A stretch of DNA of 64,000 nt from Coenobita brevimanus (GCA_032717465.1 CM064632.1:23488465-23552464), one strand, 5' to 3'. Shown: positions 1 to 12,246, counted from the first letter of the stretch. The notes: generated by a model not told the origin, from the sequence alone. A program made the numbers and translations.

Positions 1-200
1 CAACTGGTCTAGGGGCCGAATATTGGACTTTGCACTGTGACTTTGACCGTCGACTATTTATCAAAATCGAATGAATTCTTGCATAACCCTTAACACTTCC
101 ACCAAGTTTGGTTCAAATGGAATCAAAACCGTCTGAGCTGACTTTGTCCAGTGATAATGACACTGGACTTCACTGTGACCTTGTGGTATGACTGTTCCCA
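1..200 (+). repeat. Fragment of the GACCTTGACC-type dispersed repeat
   Basis: CTAGGGGCCGAATATTGG, CTTCCACCAAGTTTGGTTC and GTGACCTTG align in order with 31495-31600. The family recurs at 20095-20590, 31480-32190 and 51525-51915. Confidence 0.6.
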
Positions 201-724
201 GCATCGAATCTCTCTATCCTTCTTTTGACCACCAGAAAATGTATTCAGATGAGCGATGTGTGAGCTCAAGGACGTTTAGACATTTCCTATCTTAATAAAA
301 TCGTTGGTGGCAGAATGAAAATTATAGACCATTTTAGTTAACTCTTCTCTGAATAAAATCTCTGGTGGTAGCAAAAATATATAAAGCCGTCCCTTCACTT
401 ATCTCTCCTCTGGAAAAAAAAAAATGATTGGTTGTAACGGGGAAAAACAGACATCCTCGTTGAAAAAAAATCAAGCCGTCCCTTCACTTATCTCTCCTCT
501 GGAAAAAAAAAAAAAAATAGACTGGTTGTAACGGGGAAAAACAGACATCATCATTCCTGAGAGGCGAAATTCAAAGCTGGTCAGCTGTCTCCAGTCTCTC
601 AGATCATATGTTTTGCTACTTACGAGATAGGGAAGAGGAGGAAGATGTAAAAAAATGGGGGGAGGGGGGGCGAGGAAGGATGGAGGAAGATATGAGAATT
701 GGGAAGACACACATGGATACAGAA
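201..724. repeat. Short tandem duplication in otherwise unremarkable sequence
   Basis: An ~87-bp segment starting AGCCGTCCCTTCACTTATC is present at 384-463 and again at 474-548, each ending ACGGGGAAAAACAGACATC. Two dispersed AATAAAATC motifs lie at 293-317 and 351-375. Confidence 0.8.
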
Positions 725-1151
<427 letters not shown>

Positions 1152-1480
1152 AGATCCTCTCACTCACGAATGGGACAACCGTAGTTTTTTGTTCTCGTTA
1201 ACACAAAACGTACTTTTATTTTCTCCTCAGCTGAAAGTGGATCTGAGGGTCTGTATGTTAGTATCATCACTATTAACTCCTTCAAGGATGGTACAACTCT
1301 AGCAGTCTATTCCAACTAATACCAGACGTTTTTATTCAGCTGAGTGAGTCCCGAGAGTGTCAGACTGAAAATACCACGGATCTTTGAGAGTGGCAGTTGA
1401 CCCGTACGAGTAAGCTCCCTAACAGACCCTATGGCACAACCTGGCCAGAGGGGGACTAAGAGGAAACACTTGGGCCATAA
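1152..1480. other. Low-feature stretch
   Basis: A copy of the dispersed motif (CAGACGTTTTTATTCAGCTG, 1324-1343) and an AAGCTCCCTAACA block (1410-1422) like the MITE arm are all that I recognise. Confidence 0.6.
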
Positions 1481-1482
1481 AT

Positions 1483-3283
1483 GTGACTTTCAATGGAACA
1501 CTTTTCACTAATCCGCTTTCCTCTCTCCTCTCTTTGTCACTGTTCCTCTCACTATCCCTCTTCTCTTTTCCTATTCACTGCTTCCTTCGCCGCCCTCCAC
1601 ACCCCATCCTCCTCCTCCTCCTCTTTTGCCTGGCCCTCTCTCAATTTTTTCCTTCCTTTCTCTTTTCACCTCCACTTCCTCCAACTCCGTCTTCTCTTCC
1701 ACGCCTTTTCCATTCCTCCTCTCCCTTCTCCTCCTCATCCTCACCAACTATTCCTTCTCCCTCTCTTTTCTTACCCTCTCTCCATTCACCTTCTTTGACT
1801 CCTTCCACATTTTCCTTCCCCTCTTTCTGCTCTTCCACTTCCTCTTTCCTCTCTCGTTCTGTCACATTTCTCCGCTCCTCCTCCTCCTCTTCTCTCTTTT
1901 CTCTTCCGCCCCACCTCTTCCCTCTGCCTCTCTGATCTCCCCACCACAACCACCTTCCCCTCTCTCTATCAACTTCCCCTCTCCTTCCTCCTTTACTAAC
2001 TTTTAGCTGTATTTTTTGTCCCCTTCACTCATATACCCCTTATTCCCGCCCTGTCTTCCCCCTCCTTCTCCTCTCCGTCTTTCTACCCTCATCTTCCTTT
2101 CACGTCCTCTCTCCACCCAATCCGTTTGTCTCGTCCTCCTCCTCTCCTTTACCCCTTTCTCTACCTCATCAACTATCTCCTTTCCCCCACTCTCTCTGCC
2201 CTCATTCCACTTCTATAATCACATCTTTATTCATTCCCTCTCCTTTCTTCCTCTCATCCCCCATATCTCTTACAATACCTTCTCTTTCTGTCAAGTTCCC
2301 TTAAGTGTTAATGAGAGCTACCTCTTTCCCCTCTCCTGCTTCCCTGCCTTACCTTCCCCATCTCCTCCCCTTCTATTTCCCCTCACGCCCTCTCTACTCA
2401 TCAGCTACTGCACCCCCCCTCCTCCTCTGTCTATGCACTCCTTCCTCTCTCCATTCCCTATACTCTCCCCCTCCTCTCCCTGCCTCTTCCCCTCATTCCC
2501 TCTCTACCTCCACTTCCTCCTTCCCCTTTTCAATCAACTTCCCCCTGCATCCATTCCCTTTTCTCTGTCCGAAACCGCTTCCTGTTTCATCCACCTCCTC
2601 CTCTAAAACCACTTCCTACGCTAACTCCACCTCTCACTCCAACTCCAACTCTTACTCCAACACCACCTCTCACTCCAACTCCACCTCTTACTCCAACACC
2701 ACCTCTCACTCCAACTCCACATCTTACTCCAATTCCACCTCTCACTCCAACTGCACCTTTCACTCCATCTCCACCTCTCACTCCATCTCCACTTCTCCAA
2801 CTCCCACTCCCGCTCCAACTCCCACTCCACCTCCCACTCCCACTCCAACTCCACCTCCCACTCCAACTCCACCTCCCACTCCAACTTCCACCCCAAATCC
2901 ACCTCCCACTCCAGCTCCATCTTTCTAAGTACTCTCCTTCCCTTCATCCACTCACATCCTCCTCTCCACCTCCTACCTCCTCCGTGCACCCTTCCTCCTC
3001 CTCCCCTCCTGCCCCCCCTCTCTACCCCATCCTCCTTCCCCTCTTTCTAGTATCTCCACCTTCCCTCCACCCTCGCCTCTCCCTTCTTCTCCTCCCTCCT
3101 TTTCCCTCACCTTCCCTCTTCCCCTCCCTCCATCTCATTTACTCAATGATATAGGCTTCCTCCCCTCCTCTCTCCCTCCCTTTACCTCATCGGCTCCTCC
3201 TCCCCATCTCCCTCCCGACTGCCCTGCCTTCTTCATCTTTCCATCACCTTCCTCTCTCCTCCATCTTCTATACTGACATTAAT

Positions 3284-3349
<66 letters not shown>

Positions 3350-3490
3350 AATCCATCCCAATCAACTCCCTATCTCCCTCTCCTACCTCCACCTACATCC
3401 TCTCCCTCTCTCACTTCCCCATACTCCCCCATCCCCACTCCTTAATTAATCTCCCCACCCCAGACTTAATCCTCCTCCTCCCCACTTAAT
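1483..3490 (+). repeat. 2-kb polypyrimidine tract
   Basis: The plus strand is overwhelmingly C and T. It includes an 18-bp-type minisatellite built from ACCTCTCACTCCAACTCC at 2620-2925 and (CT)n at 3290-3346. Long Ser/Leu/Pro and Ser/Thr/Asn frames are by-products of composition. Such tracts can form triplex (H) DNA. Confidence 0.9.
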
Positions 3491-3864
3491 GATTCTCCCT
3501 TTGATGTTTCAGCCATTTTTTTTTTTTTCAGTCACTTCCTTTTTTTCACTGCCACGTCATTTTTTTTTTTCATTCACTTTCTTTTTTTTCAGTCAGTTCC
3601 TTTTAGCATTATCTGACTTTATATAATAATCAATCTTTCCATCTCCTTTCTTAATTACAATAGTCTGTCTCCAGTGAAATTTTCTTTGTTACTTCCAGTG
3701 CTTCCTTTACTTTCCCCTAATGTTCTTTTTTTTTTTTTTTTTTTTTAATATACTGTTTCTTTTTCAGTACCATTTTTTTGCCATTATCCGTTACCTATAA
3801 TCACTCTAACGATCTCAATAATTGCTTTTCAATTATCATACATGGTGTCATTATGTTAGCTTAA
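3491..3864. other. T-rich stretch without recognised features
   Basis: Several homopolymer T runs, including a ~23-base run around 3726-3746, each near CAGTCA.TTC-type sequence. No gene seen. Confidence 0.6.
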
Positions 3865-4215
3865 CACTCCTTGACCACCCATTTTCTCACCCGACTTACC
3901 GATTATTTCTTCCTCGTTTTCCTCTAAGTTTATGTATGTATTCACCATTTCAGCTGATCACTCCTTTCCCACTCACTTTTCTCACCTGACTTCCCCAGTA
4001 CTTCTTCCTCATTTTCCTCTACGCTTACGTATTTATTAGCCATTCAAGCTGATCACTCCTTTCCCACTCACTTTTCTCACCTGACTTCCCCATTACTTCT
4101 TCCTCATTTTCCTCTACACTTACGTATTTATTAGCCATTCTAGATCACTCCTTTCCCACTCACTTTTCTCACCTGACTCCCCCATTATTTCTTCCCCATT
4201 ATCCTCTACACTTGA
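3865..4215 (+). repeat. 92-95-bp tandem repeat, four units
   Basis: Units carrying CTGATCACTCCTTTCCCACT and CTCACCTGACTTCCCC start near 3954, 4049 and 4141, with a more diverged unit before 3954. It is rich in pyrimidines. Confidence 0.85.
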
Positions 4216-4348
4216 GTAGCCTATTTGATCCCAGTTGTCATGTTCTGACAGGTATTAAGTTTTTCCATTTATTCAGTTTGTCGTGAGAGGAACACTACCT
4301 TGAAATGTGTAGGTTTTGAGTTATATTCCAGGTCGCTTTGAAGACCCC

Positions 4349-4518
4349 GTAACACAAATTCCTTTGTGATTTATTCTGCACATTACATTTCACCATCCAC
4401 ATGTAAGTTACTGCTGCAAACTACTGGAGATAATGAAACGATATGAATAAGAGAATATTAGGTGTAATATAAAAAACAAATAACTAAATCGCTAAAATTA
4501 AGGTGCTACGAAGCCTCC
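4349..4518. mobile_element. Related MITE copy, diverged
   Basis: The left end GTAACACAAATTCCTTTGTG then ATTTATTCTGCACATTACA mirrors the right end ACTAAATCGCTAAAATTAAG then GTGCTACGAAGCCTCC. Its core ATGTAAGTTACTG...AATGAAACGATATGAATAA matches 19810-19850. Confidence 0.55.
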
Positions 4519-5037
4519 ACTGCCATCTAGAACACGTCCCTAAATTCGGACCAGACTCGTATTGTGAACAGCTAAAGAGCCAACCAACCAACTCTTCTAT
4601 ATGGGTTTTACATTAACTTGGCCTAAAATTGTCATCTCTCAATCCTGAGTACTCAGTTGAAACGTTAGATTAACACTAGAATTTGATGTTAGTCACGATG
4701 AAGTGCTATGGAGAGGGAATAGGCTCGTAGCGTTGTATTTTTCAGCCGCTGAGTTACGTGAAATAAGCTACACAAGGATGAAAATCTGCACCAAGTTAGT
4801 GTAAAAAGGCAGAGCTAATTTCGGTGGCCTTTATAGTGCGTTAATTATCTTTTTTATGTTATTTATGAATTTAATGTTGATGTTACAATGGCTTTAATCA
4901 CAGACAAGAGAATAGTAAAGTGTATATGGAAATAAAGTCACAGGGGGAAAGGTGGTGAGGAATTTCTTTAACCAACAAGAATACGAGTCTATATGGGTCA
5001 GGTTTATCTTATGCCATACGCAGTTTACACTTATTTT

Positions 5038-5039
<2 letters not shown>
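4519..5039. other. Unremarkable sequence
   Basis: No coding frame, repeat or RNA gene was recognised. Confidence 0.5.
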
Positions 5040-5077
<38 letters not shown>

Positions 5078-5098
5078 GCTTAAGATAATCATTCTTTC

Positions 5099-5156
<58 letters not shown>
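5040..5156. repeat. (CT)n and (GA)n pair forming an inverted repeat
   Basis: (CT)n at 5040-5073 is followed after 30 bases by (GA)n at 5102-5156, so the two can pair as a hairpin. Confidence 0.9.
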
Positions 5157-5163
<7 letters not shown>

Positions 5164-5599
5164 CCCGTTACAAGACAGACTGCGGAGAGATGGAAGACTT
5201 AATGAGAAGGGATGCTAACCAAAATGAGAAGACGAGGAAGATGAGTAGGGAGGAGGAGGAGGAAAGAGAAAAATTTTAAGAATGGAAGGGTGAAGACTAG
5301 GAAATAAAAGTAAGAAAACTAAAAAAAAAAAAAAAAAAAAGCAAGAGGATGTGGATAAGAAAATGAAACAACAAGAGGAAAAGGGTGAAAAACACTATAA
5401 CCAATATTAATGGAGAAAAGGTGCCAAGAAAGGGAGACTGGATGAGAGGGAAAGTAAGAGAAAAAGTAAAGAAGACGGAGAGGAATGACGGAGTACGCTG
5501 AAGCTAACTAGAAATTCGTACATCAGAAGAGAATAATAACTTACACTGATGATCTAACCTAATGCAGAAGAAAAAAATTAAGAGAAAAGAGTGTAAACG

Positions 5600-5656
<57 letters not shown>

Positions 5657-6775
5657 AGAGAGAGAGAGATAGATATGACCTGACATAATGGGAGAAAATA
5701 CAACAGATAAATATACAGGCAGACTATTTTTCCAATATTCTATACTAAACTCCCTTTGACTCAACCTGTTCCGCCTCGTTCCCTGTGTCTTGTGTCCTGT
5801 CAGTAATATCTCAACAAGGTGGAAATCAGGGAACATGCAGAGAGTTTTTCGCTCTTGTTGAAACCCGCGTCTGGCTCTGTGAAAAAGGGTGACTGAAAGA
5901 CAGGAAGTGGTGACAAGGGAAGAGGAGGTGAGACGAAGACGAGAGAAGGAGGGAAAGTGATTGACTGGTTGGAAGGAGAGGGGAAGAAGTGAGAAGATGA
6001 GAGGGGAAGAGAACGTAAGACGAACAGAGACGAAGAGAAGGTGAGACAAAGAGAGGAAAATGAGGTGAAACGAAGACAGAGAGAGGAAGAGGAGGTGATA
6101 CGGATAGAAAGAGAAAGGAAAAGAAAGTAAGCGGAAGAAGAGATGAGACGAGGAGAGGAGGAGGTGGTGAGACGAAGAGATAGAGAGGAAGAGGAAGTAA
6201 GAGGAAGAGGAGGTGAGACGAAGAGAGAGAGGAAGAGGAAGTGAGAGGAATGGCGGGGTGAGAGGAAGAGGAGGTAAGAGGAAAAGGAGGCGAGATGAAG
6301 AGGAGAAAGGGAAAGGGAAGGTGAGAAGAGGAGAGAGGGAAAGGAAAAGGATGAGAGGGGAAGGAAACGTGAAAAGTGGAGAGAGGGGAAGGGAAGTGAG
6401 GAGACAGAGAGAGGGAAGGTGAGAAGAGGAGAGAGGGAAAGGGAAGCTGAGAGAAAAGAGGGGAGGGAAGGTGCGAAGAGGTGCAAAGGGAAGGAGAGCG
6501 GGAGACAGGAAGAGTGGCATGGAGAAGAGCAGGTGAGAGGATGAGGAGAGGGAAGAGGAGGAGGAACTGAAAGATAGGAAGAGAGAGTTGAAAAAGAGTA
6601 ACTGAGAGGTAAGGATGTAGGGAGAGAGGAGGAAGTAATGGAAGAAGGAGGTGAGGAGAAGAGTATGAGCAAACATTTTAGGAGAGGATAGAGGAAAGTG
6701 CAAAGAGAAATGGGAAGGTTTTATAGAGAAGGAAGAAAGGACAAGAGGGAATGGATGCAGTGATAATCTATCCTT
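5157..6775 (+). repeat. 1.6-kb polypurine tract
   Basis: The plus strand is almost all A and G, including (GA)n at 5602-5670 and GAGGAAGAGGAGGTGAGACG-type units at 6080-6280. Its complement yields a 449-codon Ser/Leu/Phe-rich frame that I regard as artefact. A block at 5690-5880 is less biased. Confidence 0.9.
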
Positions 6776-7144
6776 TGCGGTGCTGAACAGACATACAGCA
6801 CATAAATGACACACAATTTTATTTGTTCCACGAGAAACTGTGTCTGATGCCATTTGAAAACTACTGAAGTATTTTATTTAGTAATGTTATTATTTGGTGT
6901 TTGATGATAAAGTGAGTGAATTATAATAGCAGTTGTAATCCCAGGCTCATCTAAAACGTGAAGTCAGTGGACTGCATGATTAAGCTGCCACCCACTTGCA
7001 GTCAGCCATCCTTCTTCGGAAGATAGCGAAGTAGTTGGAGGGTAATTGTAACAACTGGGCAGTTGACCAGCCTGGCTGTATCGGTGCCACAACATGAAGG
7101 CGTCCCTCTCCAGCACCTGCTCAAGGGATAAAGCAATTATTACC
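6776..7144. other. Unremarkable sequence
   Basis: No gene or repeat recognised. Confidence 0.5.
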
Positions 7145-7440
7145 TCTGCCTACGAAGTTGGAGGAGGTTAGGTATTCACCTGTGTTTGTCTCCGTCTGTC
7201 TGTTTGTCCAGACGATATCTCCAAAAGTTCTAAATGAATTTGAATGAAATTTTGTGGAAGTGTGGGCCATGGGCTAAGGAAGAAGTAATGAAGTTTTGAG
7301 GCGAATTCGGATCCGGATTAGGAGTATCCCGCAATATCTCCAAAAGTTCTCAATGAATTTCAATGAAATTTTGTGGGACGGTGGGCCAGGGGGCTAAGGA
7401 AGCATTGATTAAATTTGGGGGAGGATCCGGATCCGGATCC
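7145..7440 (+). repeat. Dispersed repeat with two internal ~123-bp units
   Basis: After GTTTGTCTCCGTCTGTCTGT, the block ATCTCCAAAAGTTCT.AATGA...TGAAATTTTGTGG...GTGGGCCA occurs at 7208 and 7331, ending in GGATCCGGATCCGGATCC (7421-7438). The style matches invertebrate dispersed repeats carrying tandem subunits. Confidence 0.6.
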
Positions 7441-8309
7441 TTGTTAATTGCAGTGACATTGGCGCAGGTATGCACTCTCCGAGTGCTTTTTAGTTCAAGG
7501 TGCATTACACAGCTGCTCAATACAATCGTTTGGAAAATGCATGAATAAAACAAACTCCTTCAATCCGGTACGATTAAAAATCTTTTCTACTTAAACAATT
7601 GTGTTTACTCTGGAGAAGCTATTCTGCAGTGAAGTGGTAAAAGCAATCATCTAATAATCCCTTCGCCACCAGATTCCTATCCCAGTGCTGAATAAAACCG
7701 CCTGAAGGTAGCACGACCATTCTAAAAATTACGTCACACTATTGAAGAGGTTAAATGTGTGAACGTGAACTCGGAAGACTGCAGACTGGACCTCATGCTT
7801 TTGGGGGATAGGAAAGAAGTTGACGGGTGTCTGTAAAACCGTGTAGCGGACCTGCCCTGTTGTACTGGTGCCACCACAAGATGGCATCCCTGTCCTCGAC
7901 GTGAAGGGGTGAAACAAGTATTCATAAGATGCAGAGAATACCCGTAACTGTGTAAGAGACTGACATTTCTAGATGAAGATGACTGAGTTACCAAATGTTG
8001 ACAACTATACTACTTTTACTCTAACCTGGACTTAAATTGCCATCTGTCATCCTCAGTGCCGAGTTGTGGCAATAAACTGACACTCAAATATGGTGCTGGT
8101 CACGTAGTAGTGCTATGAGAAGGATGTAGAGCCGCAACACAGTCTTTTCCTGTCACTGACCTACGTGAAATGAGCCATTAAAAAAAAGGACGAAAACCTG
8201 GGCCAAGCTATAAAAACAATATAGGCTCAACTGGTAACGAGTAATTCATGCCGACTAGCGCTGAAGTCACTGCATGAAAATAATAAACGTCATGGTGGTG
8301 GGTGGTAGC
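7441..8309. other. Low-feature stretch
   Basis: One dispersed motif copy (CTGAATAAAACCGCCTG at 7688-7704). No gene recognised. Confidence 0.5.
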
Positions 8310-8766
8310 GACCATCATCTACTCACTTGATGTAGTGCTGCCTACTTCTTCCTTCACCTTTACCACTCTTTTTCTGTCTGTCCCCTCTCTTCCTATTTCT
8401 CACCATCATCCACTCACTTGATGATGTGATGTTTACTTCTACCTTCACCATTATCACTCTTTTTCTGTGTCTGCCCTCTTCTCTTCCTATTTCTCCCATC
8501 ATTCCTGTCACATTTTATTACTCCTCTTTCCATTCCAGGCAGCTTTACACTGGGTAACAAGCTAAATGGTTTCCTGTAAGCTGGGAAATCACTTACACCG
8601 CTGGGTGGTAACCATATAACTAACCCAGACGTGTTCCCTACGTGTCAGCAAGTGGGTTGGCAAAGGGTTAGTGCCCCTCCCCGTAAAACAGCCAACTCAA
8701 AGGCTAACGGCCACCCCTTACGGGATTACGGCGTCTGGCAATAGATAGATATAGATAGATAGATAA
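8310..8766 (+). mobile_element. SINE-like repeat with (GATA)n tail sharing its 3' end with the RTE-like LINE
   Basis: A pyrimidine-rich 5' part contains a ~90-bp duplication (near 8310 and 8401, beginning CATC.ACTCACTTGATG). It is followed by a conserved core (AAATGGTTTCCTG, CCGCTGGGTGGTAACCATAT, CGTGTCAGCAAGTGG) and the terminal block CGGCCACCCCTTACGGGATT...GGCGTC, then TAGATAGATATAGATAGATA. The terminal block matches 27897-27950 of the LINE. Further copies lie at 22388-22625 and 60113-60450, both inverted. No clear A/B boxes were found, so calling it a SINE is inference. Confidence 0.75.
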
Positions 8767-9065
8767 AATCCACACACCTCTACAATGATGACACTATTCT
8801 ACACTGCTACTCTCTCATTATTATTATTATTTTTTTTTTTCAATTAAGAAGGGTCTATAACAGTGAGGGGGTTAGAAGCTGCCTCCAGTAGCTCCTGTAG
8901 TTCGACTGAGATTTCTTTTTAATCTTGCTACTACTAGACAATTTTACTGCCAATTAGGATCTTTAGCAGTGAAAGGATTATTGAAGACTACACTTTACCA
9001 ATCAAAGTTCAATAACAAGACGTCTTTTTCATTTTATTACTAACCCTATTTTTTTCCTTCATCAG
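8767..9065. other. Low-feature stretch before the candidate exon
   Basis: T-rich, with GTTAGAAGCTGCC-type sequence; the acceptor-like pyrimidine run is at 9045-9065. Confidence 0.5.
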
Positions 9066-9221
9066 ACTCTGGACATAGGCTACAAAGACAATTTCCGAGG
9101 TCCATTAGGCCAGCCACGACACACCACCAAAGGACTGATCCCCATCGACCCCTACACGTCCCTTAACACCTTGGCACTTACATCCATCATCTGTTTTTGT
9201 ATGCTACGAAACTTCATATGA
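9066..9221 (+). CDS. Possible internal exon, unrecognised
   Basis: A pyrimidine-rich run ending CTTCATCAG (9065) resembles a splice acceptor. It is followed by an open frame reading TLDIGYKDNFRGPLGQP, then ...GLIPIDPYTSLNTLALTS, up to a TGA near 9221. Amino-acid composition is balanced and unlike the repeat-encoded frames nearby. GT dinucleotides at about 9194 and 9199 could be donors, but none is strong. I recognise no family. An open frame of 150 bases can occur by chance, so this is only a candidate. Confidence 0.25.
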   Translation, partial: TLDIGYKDNFRGPLGQPRHTTKGLIPIDPYTSLNTLALTSIICFCMLRNFI

Positions 9222-10124
9222 GAATAGAGGTGGTGGTGGTTTTATGACAAGTTAGTGAAGCCATATGGAAAAGCAGTGAACATGCTGATAATCGTTTTTC
9301 TTTCTTTTTATTTTTCTTCCTTAAAACCATTCCCCCTTTTCTATCCCACACTTTTCTCAGTCTCCTCTCATTATCCTCTTCGTGAATCTCATTATCATTC
9401 ATATTACTCAGAAGCTCTCACATTTCACTCATCTCTTTTCACTCTTGATTCCCAATAGTTCATTTTTTCTACCTTCCATCTCCCGTACACTCCTCTCATT
9501 TCACTATCTTCTCATTTTCCACCTCAAATTCTTCTTTTCACTTTCTTCTCTTTAATCACATGCCTTTCCTACTGTCCCCTTCACAGTTTCCTCTCTTTCT
9601 ATTCCTTGCATTTCTCTCTTTCTGGCTTTCTTCACTGCCATGTCTATCCACATTAACTCTTATCCCAGTAGGGTTCGTTAAGCTTCCATATAATACTAAA
9701 CTCAAGCTTCTGGGGCACATGGAAAGGGACTAGTGGATATAGTGGACAAGAGTAAGGCAATGGAAAAAGTGGAAAGGCACAGGGTAGGAAGGCCACTATT
9801 CTTCTTTCTCTCCACTACAGTATCCCTCGTAGACAGTCTCGTAGTGAAGGAATGAATGTCAGCAGCACGCTATTACATTATCATCAGCCATATCTTAGGC
9901 CTCCTTGGAACTGACTACTGGTGGTTGATGCTGTTCTTAATTAATCAGACGGAATTAATTAATCAGACGAAATCAAAGCCCTTATGTTATCTCTGCTTAT
10001 AGCTGACTGGCTGATTTACATAATTACGTCTAATTACACTATAACAGACACAATTCACCAATTAAACATGGCCAACATTGCTAAGGGGATGACGGATGGT
10101 CACCACAATAAAGTCTCCAGCACT
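9222..10124. other. Pyrimidine-biased then unremarkable sequence
   Basis: 9290-9660 is pyrimidine-rich; TTAATTAATCAGACG occurs twice at about 9938 and 9955. No gene seen. Confidence 0.5.
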
Positions 10125-10490
10125 CTGACTCCTCGCAAAAGTTGGTTAACTCTGTGGATTTGTGTTCCTAACGGACCCAGGTTCGAATCCCGGCTGGGGC
10201 AGGGAACAGTTTAAGGATTTGAATTTCATTACATCAGGCTTTACTGATCTACCAGAAGACCCGCCGACATGTCGTAAAAATACCCCCGCTAATACCAATA
10301 CAGCAGTCCTGTATGAGACAGCCCTAGCATGTATTCAATATGGACGGTGGGTGTTAGCGCCGAAGTGGTGACATGTAGAGGTGTATGGTATGTAGGAGGA
10401 CTGCTGGGCCTTGATAGCAAGCTGTGAAGCCTATGCCCAGAGTCGGACACATAAAAAAAAAAAAATAATAATAATAATAATAATAATAAA
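10125..10490 (+). mobile_element. tRNA-derived SINE with A-rich tail
   Basis: The head contains AGTTGGTTAAC-type A-box sequence near 10139 and a perfect B box GGTTCGAATCC at 10180-10190, followed by an acceptor-like CGGCTGGGGC. The 3' body (10323-10452) matches a second diverged copy at 18628-18762. It ends in an A run at 10452-10463 followed by (ATA)n to 10490. The 5' acceptor arm is not preserved, so this is a retroposon and not a functional tRNA gene. Confidence 0.75.
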
Positions 10491-10889
10491 CAAGAGAAAG
10501 CCGTTTGTCTATATCTGCCCAAGGAACAAATGTACTATGTCTGAAATGTAATGGTGAAAATAAGGGCATGACCCCTAGTTTGACATCTGTTTGGTGGAAA
10601 GAACGAAAGAGAAAATAAACTGAGCATCTACTGTGGGGTTTGCACATATAAAGATCACAATAAAAAGATAATGCTAGACTAACTACACAGTCAGTCACTC
10701 GGAAAGTAAAAGTAAATCTGATATAATTTGCTGCACCTTTCAATGTCCATACCTTTAACATTATTTTTAAAGCTAGAGTTTCACTCAAAGGAATAACATA
10801 ATCCTGAAGTAACTTAAGTTGATTTCCCTGGTGAATCAAAGCCAGCAAAATGGGTGCTCGAATTAGATTTAAACATTGACAGCTACGAC
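10491..10889. other. Unremarkable sequence
   Basis: No gene or clear repeat between the SINE tail and the minisatellite. Confidence 0.5.
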
Positions 10890-11310
10890 TTCTTAAACTG
10901 ACAGTTAGGAATTCTTAAACCGACAGCTAGGTGTTCTTAAACTGACAACTGGGGCTTCTTAAACCGACAGCTAGGACTTCTTAAACCGACAGCTTGGACT
11001 TCTTAAACCGACAGCTTGGACTTCTTAAACCGACAGCTTGGACTTCTTAAACCGACAGCTTGGACTTCTTAAACCGACAGCTTGGACTTCTTAAACCGAC
11101 AGCTAGGACTTCTTAAACCGACAGCTAGGACTTCTTAAACCGACAGCTAGGACTTCTTAAACCGACAGCTAGGACTTCTTAAACCGACAGCTAGGACTTC
11201 TTAAACCGATAGCTAGGACTTCTTAAACCGATAGCTAGGACTTCTTAAACCGATAGCTAGGACTTCTTAAACCGATAGCTAGGACTTCTTAAACCGACAG
11301 CTTGGACTTC
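10890..11310 (+). repeat. 22-bp minisatellite, about 19 units
   Basis: Unit TTAAACCGACAGCTAGGACT + TC, spaced exactly 22 bp. Variants are clustered: consecutive units share AGCTTGG (about 10981-11100), then AGCTAGG, then a run with GATAGCTAGG (about 11205-11285). Clustering indicates local homogenisation. It borders the related 30-bp array directly. Confidence 0.95.
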
Positions 11311-12120
11311 CTAGATTTAAACACTGACTGCAAAGACTTCATAGATTTAAACAATGACTGCTACGACTTTTTACATTTAAACACTGACAGCTTGGACTTC
11401 TTAGATTTAAACACTGACTTCTAGGACTTCCTTGATTTTAACATAGGCAGCTAGGACTTCGTAGATTTAAACACTGACAGCTAGTGCTTCTTAGATTTTA
11501 ACACTGACAGCTAGGACTTCTTAGATTTTAACACTGACAGCTAGGACTTCTTAGATTTAAACAATGACTGCTAGGACTTCTTAGATTTAAACATTGACTG
11601 CTAGGACTTCTTAGATTTAAACATTGACTGCTAGGACTTCTTAGATTTAAACATTGACTGCTAGGACTTCTTAGATTTAAACATTGACTGCTAGGACTTC
11701 TTAGATTTAAACATTGACTGCTAGGACTTCTTAGATTTAAACATTGACTGCTAGGACTTCTTAGATTTAAACAATGACTGCTAGGACTTCTTAGATTTAA
11801 ACATTGACTGCTAGGACTTCTTAGATTTAAACATTGACTGCTAGGACTTCTTAGATTTAAACATTGACTGCTAGGACTTCTTAGATTTAAACATTGACTG
11901 CTAGGACTTCTTAGATTTAAACATTGACTGCTAGGACTTCTTAGATTTAAACAATGACTGCTAGGACTTCTTAGATTTAAACATTGACTGCTAGGACTTC
12001 TTAGATTTAAACATTGACTGCTAGGACTTCTTAGATTTAAACATTGACTGCTAGGACTTCTTAGATTTAAACATTGACTGCTAGGACTTCTTAGATTTAA
12101 ACATTGACTGCTAGGACTTC
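11311..12120 (+). repeat. 30-bp minisatellite, about 27 units
   Basis: Unit TTAGATTTAAACATTGACTG + CTAGGACTTC, exactly 30 bp, irregular at the left edge and nearly perfect from about 11570 to 12120. The last 16 bases are almost those of the 22-bp unit. An ACAATGACTG variant recurs at 11551, 11761 and 11941, that is every 7 then 6 units, which suggests block duplication. Confidence 0.95.
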
Positions 12121-12246
12121 TGCCTAAATAAGATAGCCAAGTGTATCAATTGGCAGAAAATGGATTAACAAAAATATTAACAAAAACAAATAATTAATAA
12201 CTAATGGTAAATTATTTTAAATTTTAAAACCAGTCACAAAAGTAAT

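Noticed and set aside
2305..2928. Ser/Thr/Asn and Pro/Thr repeat protein
   Set aside because: The frame is made by an 18-bp-type pyrimidine minisatellite with no start context, splice signal or non-repeat domain.
5504..6853. 449-codon open frame, minus strand, rich in Ser, Leu and Phe
   Set aside because: It is the complement of a polypurine tract; lack of stops follows from composition.
10139..10200. tRNA gene at a perfect B box
   Set aside because: The 5' acceptor arm is not complementary and the sequence continues into a SINE body with an A-rich tail.
10890..12120. CRISPR-like regular array
   Set aside because: Units are contiguous 22-bp or 30-bp repeats without unique spacers, and the context is eukaryotic.
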